Origin: Methylomagnum ishizawai
Lineage (GTDB): Bacteria; Pseudomonadota; Gammaproteobacteria; Methylococcales; Methylomonadaceae
Direction: 5' to 3'
NCBI GenBank assembly: GCA_945861705.1
Contig: CAMAVM010000009.1
Location: 1-64,000 of the forward strand
Length of the DNA: 64,000 nt
Shown here in pieces: positions 26,243-37,132 of this stretch. Below the pieces are notes generated by a model, which was not told where the DNA came from, made no database searches, and saw only the letters and a list, made by a program, of their open reading frames with translations. Both the position numbers and the translations under genes were made by a program. How positions within the stretch are numbered: position 1 is the first letter of the stretch; each line of letters starts with the position of its first letter.

Positions 26243-26318
26243 TTCAAACATTAAAAGGCCGAACCAATAAGAGGGCGATGCGGAATGCAAGCAATTATTC
26301 GATAGGATTTTTTGAGTC

Positions 26319-28535
26319 ATGGCTGAACTGCAACAGAAAAAATATCAAAGCGAGAATTTATCGCTTTTCGCCAATATCAGGGATGATATTCCGGCAGGGA
26401 TCGCCGTGTTTTTGGTCAGTGTGCCATTGTCTTTGGGCATTGCCTTGGCATCGGGTGCGCCACTGTTTGCGGGTCTAATCACGGGCATCGTGGGCGGCTT
26501 GGTGGTTGCGCCTTTGAGTGGCTCGGCTTTGGGTATCAGCGGTACGGCAGCTGGGCTTTCGTTGATTGTGTTGCCCGCCATCCAAAGCCTGGGCTTTAAC
26601 GGGTTCTTGCTCGCGGCCATCGTCGCGGGGGTGCTGCAAATCGTCATGGGGTTGGCGCGGGCGGGTGTAATTGCATATTACTTTCCGTCATCCGTCACCA
26701 GCGGAATGCTGACAGGCATCGGCATCATTATCTTTTTGAAGCAAATCCCCCATGCCATCGGCTACGATAAGGATTACGAAGGTGATTTCGACTTTGCCCA
26801 AGCGGACGATTACTCGTCTTTCAGCGAGTTGTTTCACATGTTGGGCAGCCTTCAACTCGGCGCGGTCTTGATCGCTATCGTATCTTTGTCGATTATCTTG
26901 CTGTGGGAAAGGTCGACCATGCAACAGCAAAAGTTTGCCCAGCTGCTGCAAGCACCCTTAGTGGCGGTGTTGTTTGCGGTTGTAATAAATGAATGGCTGC
27001 GGCAGTTTTATCCCGGGCTTGCTTTAGGTGAAAACCATTTGGTGGAGATCCCTGTTGTGCAGGATATTCCGTCCTTGTTGCAGCAATTGCATTTCCCTGA
27101 TTTTGCCCAGCGAGCCAATTTGCAGGTTTATGGGGTGGGCATTACTTTGGCAATCGTGGCGAGCGTGGAAACCTTGCTTTCGGTTGAGGCGGTTGACAAG
27201 CTCGACCCCTACAAGCGGGTCACACCATCAGACCTGGAATTGATCGCCCAAGGCGTAGGCAATATCTGCTCCGCCTTGCTGGGCGGTTTGCCCATGACCC
27301 AAGTCATCGTCCGTAGTTCCATCAACGTCCAGTCCAACGCAAAAACCAAGTTGGCGGGGATCGTCAATGGCTTGTTGCTGTTGGTGTCGATCCTTTTGGC
27401 ACCTACGTTGTTGAACAAAATCCCGCTGGCGAGTTTGGCAGCCATCCTGTTGGTAGTCGGTTATAAGCTGGCTACACAAACGGCTTTTAAAGCCCTGTAC
27501 CAATCGGGCTGGTATCAGTTCATCCCTTTTTGTGCCACAGTATTGGGCTTGGTGTTCACCAATATCTTGTTCGGCATCGTCATTGGCCTGGTCGTCTCGC
27601 TCTTTGCCATTTTGCTGGAAAACTTTAAAAGCGCGACTTATTTCAAGGAAATGCAAATCGGCAACAAGACCATTATCCGGTTAGCCGAACACGTTTCTTT
27701 CCTCAACCGGGCAAATATCCAGCAGACTTTGGAAGCCTTGCCGCCCAACAGCGAGGTGGTGATAGACGCAACGCGATCCCAATATATCGACTACGATGTA
27801 CATGAAATCATCCAAAATTTCAAAAGCGAAGCTCACCACAAGCACATCAAGATAATCCTGGAAAACATGCGCGGTTTTGGTTCCCTGCCGCCGCTCGAAA
27901 ATGTCAGAACGCACACTTACGAGACCCAGAAATCATTAACGCCAAACCAAGTATTGGACTTGCTAAAAGAAGGCAATGAACGCTTCGTCAACAATCTTAA
28001 ATCCAACCGTAACCTGTTGGAACAAGTGAACGACACCAGCGACGGTCAATTCCCCATCGCCATCATCTTAAGCTGCATGGATTCGCGGACATCGGTCGAA
28101 CTCATTTTCGATTTTGGTCTGGGCGATGTGTTCAGCACCCGTGTTGCGGGCAACATCATCAACGACGATATTTTAGGCAGCATGGAGTTTGCTTGCAAAT
28201 TGGCAGGTTCAAAGTTGATCGTGGTGCTGGGTCATACCCATTGTGGCGCAATAAAAGGTGCGGTCGCCAATGCTCAATTGGATCATCTGACCGGCTTGTT
28301 ATCCAAAATAAAACCTGCGATTGACTGTGTTCACCAAGATATTTCGCCTTCCGGCGGATTAAGTAAGGACGATTTTGTGCAAAAGGTGGCGGACAAAAAT
28401 GTCCAACTCATCGTTGGGCATGTCAGGAAGAAAAGTCAGCTTCTTGCCGCAATGGAAACGGCGTGGGAGATTGCAATTATCGGCGGCATGTACGATATTG
28501 AAACGGGGAAGGTCGATTTCTTTGAAGGCGGCTAG
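26319..28535 (+). CDS. SulP-type anion transporter fused to beta-carbonic anhydrase
   Basis: A 738-residue fusion. Residues about 20-445 are a SulP permease with ten or more membrane segments (IPAGIAVFLVSVPLSLGIALASGAPLFAGL at the start). A STAS-like stretch follows at about 465-535 (VVIDATRSQYIDYDVHEII). Residues about 545-735 are a beta-carbonic anhydrase with zinc ligands in SCMDSR and HTHCG. Such fusions are thought to couple bicarbonate or CO2 handling to anion movement. Both halves look complete, and the gene appears monocistronic. Confidence 0.93.
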   Translation: MAELQQKKYQSENLSLFANIRDDIPAGIAVFLVSVPLSLGIALASGAPLFAGLITGIVGGLVVAPLSGSALGISGTAAGLSLIVLPAIQSLGFNGFLLAAIVAGVLQIVMGLARAGVIAYYFPSSVTSGMLTGIGIIIFLKQIPHAIGYDKDYEGDFDFAQADDYSSFSELFHMLGSLQLGAVLIAIVSLSIILLWERSTMQQQKFAQLLQAPLVAVLFAVVINEWLRQFYPGLALGENHLVEIPVVQDIPSLLQQLHFPDFAQRANLQVYGVGITLAIVASVETLLSVEAVDKLDPYKRVTPSDLELIAQGVGNICSALLGGLPMTQVIVRSSINVQSNAKTKLAGIVNGLLLLVSILLAPTLLNKIPLASLAAILLVVGYKLATQTAFKALYQSGWYQFIPFCATVLGLVFTNILFGIVIGLVVSLFAILLENFKSATYFKEMQIGNKTIIRLAEHVSFLNRANIQQTLEALPPNSEVVIDATRSQYIDYDVHEIIQNFKSEAHHKHIKIILENMRGFGSLPPLENVRTHTYETQKSLTPNQVLDLLKEGNERFVNNLKSNRNLLEQVNDTSDGQFPIAIILSCMDSRTSVELIFDFGLGDVFSTRVAGNIINDDILGSMEFACKLAGSKLIVVLGHTHCGAIKGAVANAQLDHLTGLLSKIKPAIDCVHQDISPSGGLSKDDFVQKVADKNVQLIVGHVRKKSQLLAAMETAWEIAIIGGMYDIETGKVDFFEGG

Positions 28536-28648
28536 AGCATCGTTATATTTAGTAAAATCAATGACATGTACAAGACACAGATTCTGAGGACGAAAAGGTG
28601 CAGCTAACATCTTTCGGTAACCATGCTCGTTGAATTAAGGAATCTCTA

Positions 28649-28791
28649 AGAACCTGCTCAAGATCTACTGCGCCGCCGCCATTTGCGGTTGGGCGGTACT
28701 CGCAATCCTCATTTACAGCAAGTAAACTCCGGTTGCTGCGCTCCGTCCGCCCACAACTGACGACTGCTCGTGACGATCTTGAACAGGTTCT
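28649..28791. repeat. 143-base MITE-like element with 17-bp inverted ends
   Basis: AGAACCTGCTCAAGATC (28649-28665) and GATCTTGAACAGGTTCT (28775-28791) are inverted copies with one mismatch. The interior is GC-richer than its surroundings (CGCCGCCGCC, GCTGCGCTCCGTCCGCCC) and can fold further. No reading frame is credible. The size and ends suggest a small mobile or non-autonomous element between sulP and glgA. Confidence 0.65.
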
Positions 28792-28795
28792 AAGC

Positions 28796-28846
28796 AAGTT
28801 GATTCCGTTCAAGGTTCGACAAGATCAACGCGAACGGAATCAACTT
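28796..28846. terminator. palindromic repeat acting as likely shared terminator
   Basis: AAGTTGATTCCGTTC (28796-28810) and GAACGGAATCAACTT (28832-28846) form a perfect 15-base-pair stem around a 21-base loop carrying GGTTCGACAAG. It lies between converging sulP and glgA, 14 bases from the glgA stop, so a terminator role is plausible. It belongs to the repeat family with cores at 17874, 26190 and 53011. Confidence 0.6.
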
Positions 28847-28860
28847 ATCCTGAGTTATGT

Positions 28861-30294
28861 TTACAAACTCCGGTAAAGCATCAAATACTGCTCCGCACTG
28901 TGTCGCCAGGAAAAATCTATTGTCATAGCATTGGTCTGGATGCTTGCCCAGATTTTTTTGTCGCTATAAAGCAGCATGGCGCGTTTGACTGCTTCCAACA
29001 GTGAACTGGCACTGGCATCGTTAAAGACAAAGCCGGTGGCGGTTTGGTCGGCAATCGTTTCGGGCAAGGTATCGGTAACTGTATCGGCCAAGCCACCGGT
29101 TTTCCTGACGATAGGTAAGGTACCGTAACGTTGGCTGTACATTTGGTTTAAACCACAGGGTTCAAAGCGCGACGGCATGAGGAAAACATCCGAGCCAGCT
29201 TCAATCAAATGTGCCAAAGATTCATCATAACCCAAGGTAACTGCCATCTGGTCAGGATAAACATGCGCCAAGTTTTGTAAGCGTTGCTCAAAAGCTTTGT
29301 CACCCGAACCCAGCAACACTAGCTGCATGGGCATGGACAGCATATCGGGCAGGCAGTCGATAATCAGGTCTATGCCTTTTTGCTCTACAAGTCGCCCTAT
29401 TAAGCCAAATAAGGGGATGTGATCGTTTACGGGCAAAACGAATCGGCGCTGTAATTCAGACTTGTTATATTGCTTTTCAGCTAACGATGCGACATGGTAA
29501 TGCTGGGGGATAAAGGGGTCAGATTCTGGATTCCAGACTTCAAGATCAATGCCGTTGAGGATGCCAGTCAGTATATCTTTTTTATGCCTTAGCAAGCCCT
29601 CCAAACCGTAACCGAAGGTTGCGGTTTGGATTTCCTGTGCGTAAGTCGGGCTGACTGTGGTGATGCAGTCAGCATACACCAAGCCGCCTTTGATGAAGGA
29701 CAGCATATTATAAAACTCTAACCCTTCTGGATGCCATAACTGACCGGGCAGGTTTAAGCTTTGGGTGCTTTCTGCGGGGAATAAACCTTGGTAGGCTAAA
29801 TTATGGATGGTGAACACAGAAGCTGGTCGGCGTGGCTCTAACGATAAGAAGGCCGGCACCAAGCCACTTTGCCAATCATTACAATGGACTATATCGGGCT
29901 GCCAGTCCACTCCAGCCCTGTCCATAGCGACTTCCACAGCAATTCGGCAGAACAGTGCAAAACGGTCAGCATTATCCAACCAAGGTTCGCCGAGTTCATC
30001 TAAATACGGATTGCCTGGACGATTGTAGAATTCAGGGTAATCGACCAGCCAGACCTTAACTTGGCTATCGGGCATTTGCGTTTCAAGTAGGCTCACATCA
30101 CGGTTATCAACTCGTAAAGAACACAGAAACCGTAAATCTCCACTGGTTTTTATGGCCTGATAATTCGGCAGTATCAAGCGCACGTCTTGACCCAATTCAG
30201 CTAAGGCTTTAGGCAGACTGCCCGAAACATCGGCAAGCCCACCGGTTTTTATCAGAGGATGGGCTTCACTGGTGACAAACAATATTTTTTTCAT
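28861..30294 (-). CDS. glgA: glycogen synthase (ADP-glucose dependent)
   Basis: A 477-residue GT5 glycogen synthase. The ADP-glucose-binding loop KTGGLADVSGSLPKAL is at residues 16-31; FTIHNLAYQGLF and the C-terminal PSRFEPCGLNQMYSQRYGTLPIVRKTGGL, with the catalytic Glu, are clear. It extends alpha-1,4-glucan from ADP-glucose supplied by GlgC, encoded divergently. It lies 77 bases downstream of glgB on the same strand and the two are likely an operon. Confidence 0.97.
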   Translation of the reverse strand: MKKILFVTSEAHPLIKTGGLADVSGSLPKALAELGQDVRLILPNYQAIKTSGDLRFLCSLRVDNRDVSLLETQMPDSQVKVWLVDYPEFYNRPGNPYLDELGEPWLDNADRFALFCRIAVEVAMDRAGVDWQPDIVHCNDWQSGLVPAFLSLEPRRPASVFTIHNLAYQGLFPAESTQSLNLPGQLWHPEGLEFYNMLSFIKGGLVYADCITTVSPTYAQEIQTATFGYGLEGLLRHKKDILTGILNGIDLEVWNPESDPFIPQHYHVASLAEKQYNKSELQRRFVLPVNDHIPLFGLIGRLVEQKGIDLIIDCLPDMLSMPMQLVLLGSGDKAFEQRLQNLAHVYPDQMAVTLGYDESLAHLIEAGSDVFLMPSRFEPCGLNQMYSQRYGTLPIVRKTGGLADTVTDTLPETIADQTATGFVFNDASASSLLEAVKRAMLLYSDKKIWASIQTNAMTIDFSWRHSAEQYLMLYRSL

Positions 30295-30371
30295 AGATGA
30301 TTCTTGGCGATCATTTAACTAAGGATTGGGCGTAAGATCACTGATTATAGCGAACTTCTGATTTACAATAT

Positions 30372-32552
30372 CTAAGGTTTCAGGATAACCGCTCCTAAAG
30401 GCGGCAAGGATAAGCAAATCGAATTTTCCTGGTTCATCCAGGGAACTGGCTCTGATAGCACCGCGCCATTGCCAACGTTACTGCCATCATAATATTTGGA
30501 GTCGGAATTGAATATCTCCGTGTAAACTCCCGCTTTAGGTACGCCTATACGATAACTTTCTCTGGCTACAGGGGTGAAATTAAGCACGATACATAAATCT
30601 TCCTGCTCACTTTTACGGCGATAACTTATGATGGATTGCTGCACGTCATGGCAATCAATCCATTCAAAACCATTATGGTCAAAATCATGGTGATGCAAAG
30701 CCGGATGCGCTCTGTACAAGTGGTTTAAGTCTTTCACTAGCGTTTGGATACCGTGATGATGAGGGTAATCCAACACATACCAGTCCAATGCTTTGTTAAA
30801 ATTCCATTCCGTACCCTGACCAAATTCACAGCCCATGAACAACAATTTCTTGCCGGGATAAGTAAACATAAACGCCAATAAAAGTCGTAGATTAGCAAAC
30901 CGTTGCCATTCATCACCGGGCATTTTATTTAGCAAAGAACCTTTGCCGTGAACGACCTCATCATGCGAAAAAGGTAAGGTGAAATTTTCCGTGAACGCAT
31001 AGAGCATACCGAAGGTGAGCTGGTCATGATGATACTTACGATGTACGGATTCCTGGCTCATATAAGCCAGCACATCGTGCATCCAGCCCATATTCCACTT
31101 CATGGAAAAGCCTAAGCCCCCAGTCCACGTAGGTCGGGTGACTTGCGGCCAGGACGTGGATTCCTCCGCCATAATGACAGTTCCAGGGTGCTGGTCGTGG
31201 GTCACGGCATTCAATTCCCTTAGAAAATCAATGGCTTCCAGATTTTCCCGTCCGCCATAACGGTTAGGAATCCAATCTCCTGCTTCACGCGAATAATCCA
31301 GATACAACATGGAAGCGACGGCATCGACGCGTAAGCCATCAAGATGGAATTCTTCCAGCCAAAAAACCGCACTTGCCAATAAGAAGTTTTTGACTTCGTT
31401 ACGACCGTAATTGTAAATTAACGTCCCCCAATCGCGATGCTCTCCTTTGCGGGGGTCTTCGTGTTCGTATAAGGCACTGCCATCAAAACGAGCCAGGCCA
31501 AAGGCATCTTTAGGGAAATGTGCAGGTACCCAATCCAGGATCACGCCTATGTTGTTCTGATGAAAAGTATCGACGAAATAGCGGAAATCGTCCGGCGATC
31601 CAAAACGGCTGGTTGGCGCAAAATATCCCGTGGTTTGATAACCCCAGGAAGCATCAAGCGGATGCTCGGTAATGGGCAGCAGTTCAATATGGGTAAAGCC
31701 CAGTTGCTTTACATACTCGACCAATTGGTCTGCCAGCTCGCGGTAGTTAAGGAAATTGCCCAGTTTATCGCGCCGCCATGAACCCAGATGGACTTCGTAG
31801 ATGGACATGGGTGTGTGCAACCAATTACTGCTGGTACGTTCCTTAAGCCACTGGTGGTCAAACCATTCGTAACTATTTTCATCAACAACAATCGATGAAG
31901 TATTGGGGCGAAATTCAAACTGCTGACCATAAGGATCGGTTTTCAATAGCACTTCGTTGCTAAAGCGGTTTAGTATTTCAAATTTATAGAGACAGCCCGT
32001 TGTTAGTCCTGGGATAAACAATTCCCACAAGCCACCGCCGCCCAAACTACGCATGGGGTGACAACGGCCATCCCAGTGATTGAAATCGCCCACCACGCTG
32101 ACCCGCCCAGCACTGGGTGCCCAAACCGTGAACAAAACACCGTCGATGCTATCTGTATTATGGAGGTGTCCGCCCAGTTTTTGATAAACATGCCAATGTT
32201 TGCCTTCACCAAACAGGTGCTGGTCAAATTCAGGTAACTGCACCGGAAAATCGTAAGGATCGTAATCTATGTGGGTATTACCGCTTTTATCTGTCCAGGA
32301 TAATTGGTAATGTTGAGGTAATTGTTCCTTGCCAAGTACATATTCAAAAAAATCGGTATCAGTTATCCGAACAAAATCCGCACCATTATGGGTCAGTTGA
32401 ACTTTCTCTGCGTAAGGCAGGTAAACTTTGATATGCGTAGTACTATTTTTGTCGGTAAGGTGACGACCTAAGACCGCAAACGGGTCATGATGTCTGGCCT
32501 CGGCAATCTTGGTAGATTCCACATCCAGTGTGTTGATAGATGGTTTTTTCAC
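30372..32552 (-). CDS. glgB: 1,4-alpha-glucan branching enzyme
   Basis: The 726-residue GH13 branching enzyme has an N-terminal CBM48-type module, the catalytic barrel with motifs [24 protein letters not shown] and FSHDE, and an all-beta C-terminal domain. It introduces alpha-1,6 branches into glycogen. The start is a GTG at 32552 with GAGG 13 bases upstream. glgB and glgC diverge across 103 bases, which must hold both promoters. Confidence 0.97.
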   Translation of the reverse strand: MKKPSINTLDVESTKIAEARHHDPFAVLGRHLTDKNSTTHIKVYLPYAEKVQLTHNGADFVRITDTDFFEYVLGKEQLPQHYQLSWTDKSGNTHIDYDPYDFPVQLPEFDQHLFGEGKHWHVYQKLGGHLHNTDSIDGVLFTVWAPSAGRVSVVGDFNHWDGRCHPMRSLGGGGLWELFIPGLTTGCLYKFEILNRFSNEVLLKTDPYGQQFEFRPNTSSIVVDENSYEWFDHQWLKERTSSNWLHTPMSIYEVHLGSWRRDKLGNFLNYRELADQLVEYVKQLGFTHIELLPITEHPLDASWGYQTTGYFAPTSRFGSPDDFRYFVDTFHQNNIGVILDWVPAHFPKDAFGLARFDGSALYEHEDPRKGEHRDWGTLIYNYGRNEVKNFLLASAVFWLEEFHLDGLRVDAVASMLYLDYSREAGDWIPNRYGGRENLEAIDFLRELNAVTHDQHPGTVIMAEESTSWPQVTRPTWTGGLGFSMKWNMGWMHDVLAYMSQESVHRKYHHDQLTFGMLYAFTENFTLPFSHDEVVHGKGSLLNKMPGDEWQRFANLRLLLAFMFTYPGKKLLFMGCEFGQGTEWNFNKALDWYVLDYPHHHGIQTLVKDLNHLYRAHPALHHHDFDHNGFEWIDCHDVQQSIISYRRKSEQEDLCIVLNFTPVARESYRIGVPKAGVYTEIFNSDSKYYDGSNVGNGAVLSEPVPWMNQENSICLSLPPLGAVILKP

Positions 32553-32655
32553 CTTATGTTCGCCTCAATGTAGTAAAATTGTTTCCAACCCATAGTACCA
32601 AAAAAACACTTGCTCTGCGTCTATTCAAACCAAGCGCGAACTCAGGAGATAAATC

Positions 32656-33915
32656 ATGTCAGAACGTCATATCAGTCACCTAACCCGAAATACCATTGCA
32701 CTTATCCTGGCGGGTGGTCGTGGCTCACGTTTAATGAACATGACTGATTGGCGAGCCAAACCCGCCGTGCCGTTTGGCGGAAAGTTCCGCATCATAGATT
32801 TTCCCTTATCCAACTGCATGAATTCAGGTATTCGCAAGATAGGCATTTTAACCCAATATAAGGCTCACTCCTTAATTCTTCACATTCAGCAAGGCTGGGG
32901 ATTTTTGCGCGGTGAATTTGGCGAGTACGTCGAATTGTTTCCCGCCCAGCAACGGCATGATGAAGATTCCTGGTACAAAGGCACGGCAGATGCGGTGTTC
33001 CAAAACATTGACATCCTGCGGACGCGGCATCCCAAGCATATTTTGGTGTTGGCTGGTGATCACATTTACAAAATGGATTACGGCGCGATGCTCGCTGACC
33101 ACGTTAAAAAGAATGCTGACTTAACAATAGGTTGTATAGAAGTATCGCTAGAAGAGGCCGCAGCTTTCGGCGTAATGGATGTCGATGAGAATCGCAGTGT
33201 TAGGGCATTTGTGGAAAAACCTGCCAATCCACCAGTCATGCCAGGGCGTACCGACACTGCGCTGGCTTCGATGGGGATTTATATATTTAATGCCGATTTT
33301 TTGTACGAGCAATTAATTAAAGATGCCGATACCAAAGGCTCAACTCGTGACTTTGGCAAGGATATTATCCCGTCGGTTATCGAAAAGTACTTGGTTAATG
33401 CTTACCCTTTCCTGGATTTGCAAACGGGTGGACAAAGTTACTGGCGCGATGTGGGTACGATTGATGCCTACTGGTCTGCTAATATGGAGTTGATCGGCGT
33501 TAATCCAGAACTGAATTTATACGATAAAACTTGGCCGATCTGGACGTATCAAGAACAAAATCCACCCGCAAAATTTGTTTTTGATGATGAAGATCGCCGA
33601 GGAATCGCTATTGATTCAATGGTTTCAGGGGGGTGTGTTATTTCTGGCGCTACAGTGCGGCATTCCTTGTTATTTTCAAATGTCAGGGTAAATTCGTTTT
33701 CTACTGTGCAAGATAGCGTGGTGCTACCTGATACCACCATAGGTAGTCATTGTCGTATTACCAAGGCGATAATAGAAAAAGGCTGCGAAGTACCAGAAGG
33801 TACGGTGATTGGTGAAAACTTGGAAGAAGATAAGAAAAAATATCACGTCAGCTCAAACGGGGTGGTTTTGGTATCCCCCGATATGTTAGGACAAAAATTG
33901 CGCTATGTCAGATAA
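32656..33915 (+). CDS. glgC: glucose-1-phosphate adenylyltransferase
   Basis: The 419-residue ADP-glucose pyrophosphorylase has the GlgC signature [39 protein letters not shown], the [11 protein letters not shown] block, and a left-handed beta-helix C-terminus ([20 protein letters not shown]). It commits glucose-1-phosphate to glycogen and is normally the allosterically controlled step. AGGAGATAAATC before the ATG is a strong ribosome site. The GH57 gene follows 21 bases later. Confidence 0.97.
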   Translation: MSERHISHLTRNTIALILAGGRGSRLMNMTDWRAKPAVPFGGKFRIIDFPLSNCMNSGIRKIGILTQYKAHSLILHIQQGWGFLRGEFGEYVELFPAQQRHDEDSWYKGTADAVFQNIDILRTRHPKHILVLAGDHIYKMDYGAMLADHVKKNADLTIGCIEVSLEEAAAFGVMDVDENRSVRAFVEKPANPPVMPGRTDTALASMGIYIFNADFLYEQLIKDADTKGSTRDFGKDIIPSVIEKYLVNAYPFLDLQTGGQSYWRDVGTIDAYWSANMELIGVNPELNLYDKTWPIWTYQEQNPPAKFVFDDEDRRGIAIDSMVSGGCVISGATVRHSLLFSNVRVNSFSTVQDSVVLPDTTIGSHCRITKAIIEKGCEVPEGTVIGENLEEDKKKYHVSSNGVVLVSPDMLGQKLRYVR

Positions 33916-33936
33916 AGAGCCGTTAAATTAAAGAAT

Positions 33937-35625
33937 ATGGAAAAAAATAAATTGAAGTTAGTATTGTGCTGGCACATGCACCAGCCTGAATACCGTGATT
34001 TGCACACAGGAACATTCAAGTTGCCGTGGACGTATCTGCATGTTATCAAAGATTATATGGATATGGCAGCACATCTGGAAGCCGTACCCAATGCAAAAGC
34101 AGTGGTCAATTTTGCGCCGATTTTGCTGGAGCAAATTGAAGAATATGCCAAGCAGGTTAGCGGCTACTTACATGACCGCATAGCCATCACCGATCCTTTG
34201 CTGGCAGCATTGGTTGACCCCAGCATACCAACATCGCCAGAAGACCGTATGAAACTGGTGAAAGATTGCTTACGGGCAAACCAGGAACGGCAAATCAACC
34301 GATACCCTGCTTATAAGCGACTGGCAACAATGGCTGAGTGGTTGGAAAAAAACTACGATTCCCTGGATTATGTGAATTCCCAGTTCATTTGTGACATTCT
34401 CGTTTGGTATCACCTCGCTTGGATGGGGGAAACCTTAAAGTTAACCGATAATCGAATAAAATACCTTATCGAAAAAGCCAGCGATTACACCTTGCATGAC
34501 CGAATTGAAATACTGGAAATCATTGGTGAGCAGCTTTCTACGGTGATTTGTCGCTACAAAGCGTTAGCAAAAAAAGGTCAAATTGAGCTTTCGGTAACGC
34601 CTTACGCCCATCCCATCATGCCGCTGTTGCTGGATTTGAATTCCACCCATGAAGCTATGCCGACTGCGCCATTACCGGATTTAAAAGCGTATCCTGGCGG
34701 TGAAGAAAGAATTCACTGGCATCTTGAAAAAGGCGTACACACCTTTAAACGGTTTTTCGGTTTTGCACCAGAAGGTTGTTGGCCTTCCGAAGGCAGTATC
34801 AGTGACAAAACCCTAAAAATACTGGGTGATTTCGGGTTTAAATGGACTGCCAGCGGCGGTTCTGTACTGCATAACAGCCTGCTGTTGCCGGAAAATGAAA
34901 AACCAATCAGCTTGCATTATCCCTTTAAGCTAAAGAAAACCACTATTCCCTGTTTTTTCAGGGATGATGGCTTATCTGACTTGATTGGCTTCGAATATTC
35001 AAAGTGGCATGCGGATGATGCCGTTGGTGATTTGATTAAGCATCTGGAGACGATTGCCGCCAATGAGCAGGAAGGTTCGGTGGTTTCCATTATTATGGAC
35101 GGTGAAAATGCCTGGGAATATTTCCCTGATAATGGCTATTATTTTCTGAGTGCTTTGTATAAGCGTTTAGCAATACATCCTGCCATTGAACTCACGACCT
35201 TTTCCGACTGCTTGAAAAATAAGGTAGAGGTTAAACCGTTGAATCGACTGGTTGCTGGTAGTTGGGTCTATGGGACGTTTTCGACTTGGATAGGTGACAC
35301 CGATAAGAATCGCGGTTGGGATATGTTGGGCGATGTGAAGTGGGCTTTCGATAAAGCCATTTCAGCGAAACGCTTGACCGATAAGCAGATCAAGGTAGCC
35401 GAGATTCAACTGGCTGTATGTGAAGGTTCTGACTGGTTTTGGTGGTTTGGTGATTACAATCCTGGCGAAGCCGTCAGTAATTTTGAAAAGCAATTCCGCT
35501 TGAATTTGGCTAATTTATACCGCTTATTAGGCGAAAAACCACCTGCTTATCTAGCATTGTCTTTTACGCAAGGTTTTGGTGCGCCTGCAATGGGTGGGGC
35601 GATGCGACCTGGAGCAAAAGAATAA
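33937..35625 (+). CDS. glycoside hydrolase family 57 protein
   Basis: A 562-residue GH57 enzyme. The N-terminal LVLCWHMHQPEYRD (residues 8-21), GCWPSEGSISDKTL with the probable nucleophile Glu, the SIIMDGENAWEYF block with the acid Asp, and GDWFWWFGDYN-like SDWFWWFGDYN match GH57 alpha-amylase/4-alpha-glucanotransferases. Together with MalQ it probably reworks or degrades maltodextrins. It is the second gene of the glgC-GH57-malQ set. Confidence 0.92.
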   Translation: MEKNKLKLVLCWHMHQPEYRDLHTGTFKLPWTYLHVIKDYMDMAAHLEAVPNAKAVVNFAPILLEQIEEYAKQVSGYLHDRIAITDPLLAALVDPSIPTSPEDRMKLVKDCLRANQERQINRYPAYKRLATMAEWLEKNYDSLDYVNSQFICDILVWYHLAWMGETLKLTDNRIKYLIEKASDYTLHDRIEILEIIGEQLSTVICRYKALAKKGQIELSVTPYAHPIMPLLLDLNSTHEAMPTAPLPDLKAYPGGEERIHWHLEKGVHTFKRFFGFAPEGCWPSEGSISDKTLKILGDFGFKWTASGGSVLHNSLLLPENEKPISLHYPFKLKKTTIPCFFRDDGLSDLIGFEYSKWHADDAVGDLIKHLETIAANEQEGSVVSIIMDGENAWEYFPDNGYYFLSALYKRLAIHPAIELTTFSDCLKNKVEVKPLNRLVAGSWVYGTFSTWIGDTDKNRGWDMLGDVKWAFDKAISAKRLTDKQIKVAEIQLAVCEGSDWFWWFGDYNPGEAVSNFEKQFRLNLANLYRLLGEKPPAYLALSFTQGFGAPAMGGAMRPGAKE

Positions 35626-35653
35626 TCCTTCAGAATAACCAAGGAATTTAGGG

Positions 35654-37132
35654 ATGTCTGCTATTTTAAACAAACGACGTGCAGGTATCCTACTGCATAT
35701 TACCTCGCTCCCTGGCTCAGGTGCAGTTGGAGATTTAGGGCAGGAAGCTTACGGTTTCGTAAGATTTCTACATGATACCGGCATTACTGTCTGGCAAACG
35801 CTGCCTTTAGGTATCACCCACGCAGACCTCTCCCCGTATCAATGCCTGTCAGCTCATGCGGGTAATCCCGAATTAATCAGCGTTGATTGGTTATGTAAAC
35901 AAGGCTGGCTGAGATTGGCTGAACTTTCTACGGAATCAAAATCCGCTTTCGATTACCCAAAAAGCTATCTGCTGACCAAGGCATTTCATGGCTTTTTGGT
36001 ACATGCCGATGAAGGCTATAAAAATGATTTTGCTGATTTTTGTCAGGCTAAAGCGTTCTGGCTGGATGATTTTGCCCTGTTTATGACACTTCGGGAGGAA
36101 TTTAAACAGCAATGTTGGAATCAGTGGCCTGAGCATTTTAAGAATCGGGAATTAAAAGCTTTGCAGGAAGCACGTCGGCGATTAAAACCACAAATCGACT
36201 GCATCAAATTCCAACAATACGTGTTTTTCCGGCAGTGGTTAGAGCTAAAAGCTTATGCCACCCAGCACGGTGTGTTACTTTTTGGCGACATTCCTATTTT
36301 TGTATCTTACGATAGCGCCGATGTTTGGGCAAACCGCGACGTGTTCAAACTGGATGATGATGGTGAAATGCTGGTTGTAGCCGGTGTGCCGCCGGACTAT
36401 TTTTCCGCAACCGGACAGCGTTGGGGCAATCCGCACTTTAACTGGCATTATTTACAGAAAACCAGCTTTCATTGGTGGATTGATCGTCTGCAAACCCAAT
36501 TGGAATTATTTGATATTCTGCGTATCGACCATTTTCGTGGCCTGGAAGCCGCTTGGGAAATTCCTGCAACAGAGGAAACCGCCATCAATGGGCAATGGGT
36601 AAAAGCACCGGGAAAAGCCTTGCTAAGTGCGATCAAGGTAGCGTTGGGGGATATTCCCTTGGTAGCAGAAGACTTAGGTATTATTACCCCAGAAGTCGAA
36701 GTACTACGCGATGAATTTAATCTGCCAGGCATGAAGATACTGCAATTTGCCTTTGGTGACGGCTCAGATAATCCCTATCTACCTTCTAACTACGTCTCAA
36801 ACTGTGTTGCTTATACCGGAACTCACGACAACGATACGACATTAGGTTGGTCGGAAAATCTCACCACCGAGGAGCAAGACAAAATTTACGATTACCTGGG
36901 CAATCCACAGACTTCAATACATTGTGCTTTGATCCATGCTGCATTAGGTTCTGTTGCCAATCTTGCCGTTATCCCGATGCAGGATATTCTGGAACTGGGT
37001 TCAGAACACCGGATGAACACGCCAGGAACGACCACAGGCAATTGGACGTGGCGTTTTCACTGGGATCAGGTAACGCCTGAGCGGTCAGATAGGCTAAAAC
37101 ATCTTATTAGATTGTTTAATCGGCAAGTGTGA
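35654..37132 (+). CDS. malQ: 4-alpha-glucanotransferase
   Basis: A 492-residue GH77 amylomaltase. ITSLPGSGAVGDLGQEAYGF at the start, LFGDIPIFVSYDSADVWANRD, ILRIDHFRGLEAAWEIPA with the catalytic Asp, LVAEDLGIITPEV with the catalytic Glu, and TGTHDNDTTLGW are all present. It disproportionates maltodextrins, linking glycogen breakdown to free glucose. It starts 28 bases after the GH57 gene. Length is normal for the short bacterial type. Confidence 0.96.
   Translation: MSAILNKRRAGILLHITSLPGSGAVGDLGQEAYGFVRFLHDTGITVWQTLPLGITHADLSPYQCLSAHAGNPELISVDWLCKQGWLRLAELSTESKSAFDYPKSYLLTKAFHGFLVHADEGYKNDFADFCQAKAFWLDDFALFMTLREEFKQQCWNQWPEHFKNRELKALQEARRRLKPQIDCIKFQQYVFFRQWLELKAYATQHGVLLFGDIPIFVSYDSADVWANRDVFKLDDDGEMLVVAGVPPDYFSATGQRWGNPHFNWHYLQKTSFHWWIDRLQTQLELFDILRIDHFRGLEAAWEIPATEETAINGQWVKAPGKALLSAIKVALGDIPLVAEDLGIITPEVEVLRDEFNLPGMKILQFAFGDGSDNPYLPSNYVSNCVAYTGTHDNDTTLGWSENLTTEEQDKIYDYLGNPQTSIHCALIHAALGSVANLAVIPMQDILELGSEHRMNTPGTTTGNWTWRFHWDQVTPERSDRLKHLIRLFNRQV

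Larger units (their letters stand above)
25792..26318. other. 527-base intergenic region with microsatellite and palindrome
   Basis: This gap between the secretin-like gene and the SulP fusion holds no convincing gene. It contains the GAATTG hexamer array (26081-26122) and one copy of the TTCGAC/CGAACGG palindrome family (26190-26242). A 66-codon frame across the hexamers exists, but its protein is an Asn-Trp repeat without support. AGGA lies 11-14 bases before the SulP start. Confidence 0.6.

Noticed and set aside
27228-27656. A 142-codon minus-strand frame
   Set aside because: It is antisense to the SulP domain, with no motifs of its own.
28558-28812. An 84-codon minus-strand frame in the MITE-like element
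   Set aside because: Its composition follows the palindrome and no protein family is matched.
28796-28846. tRNA-like GGTTCGA sequence
   Set aside because: The match is part of the palindrome core. No cloverleaf or acceptor stem could be drawn, and no tRNA was found elsewhere in the window.
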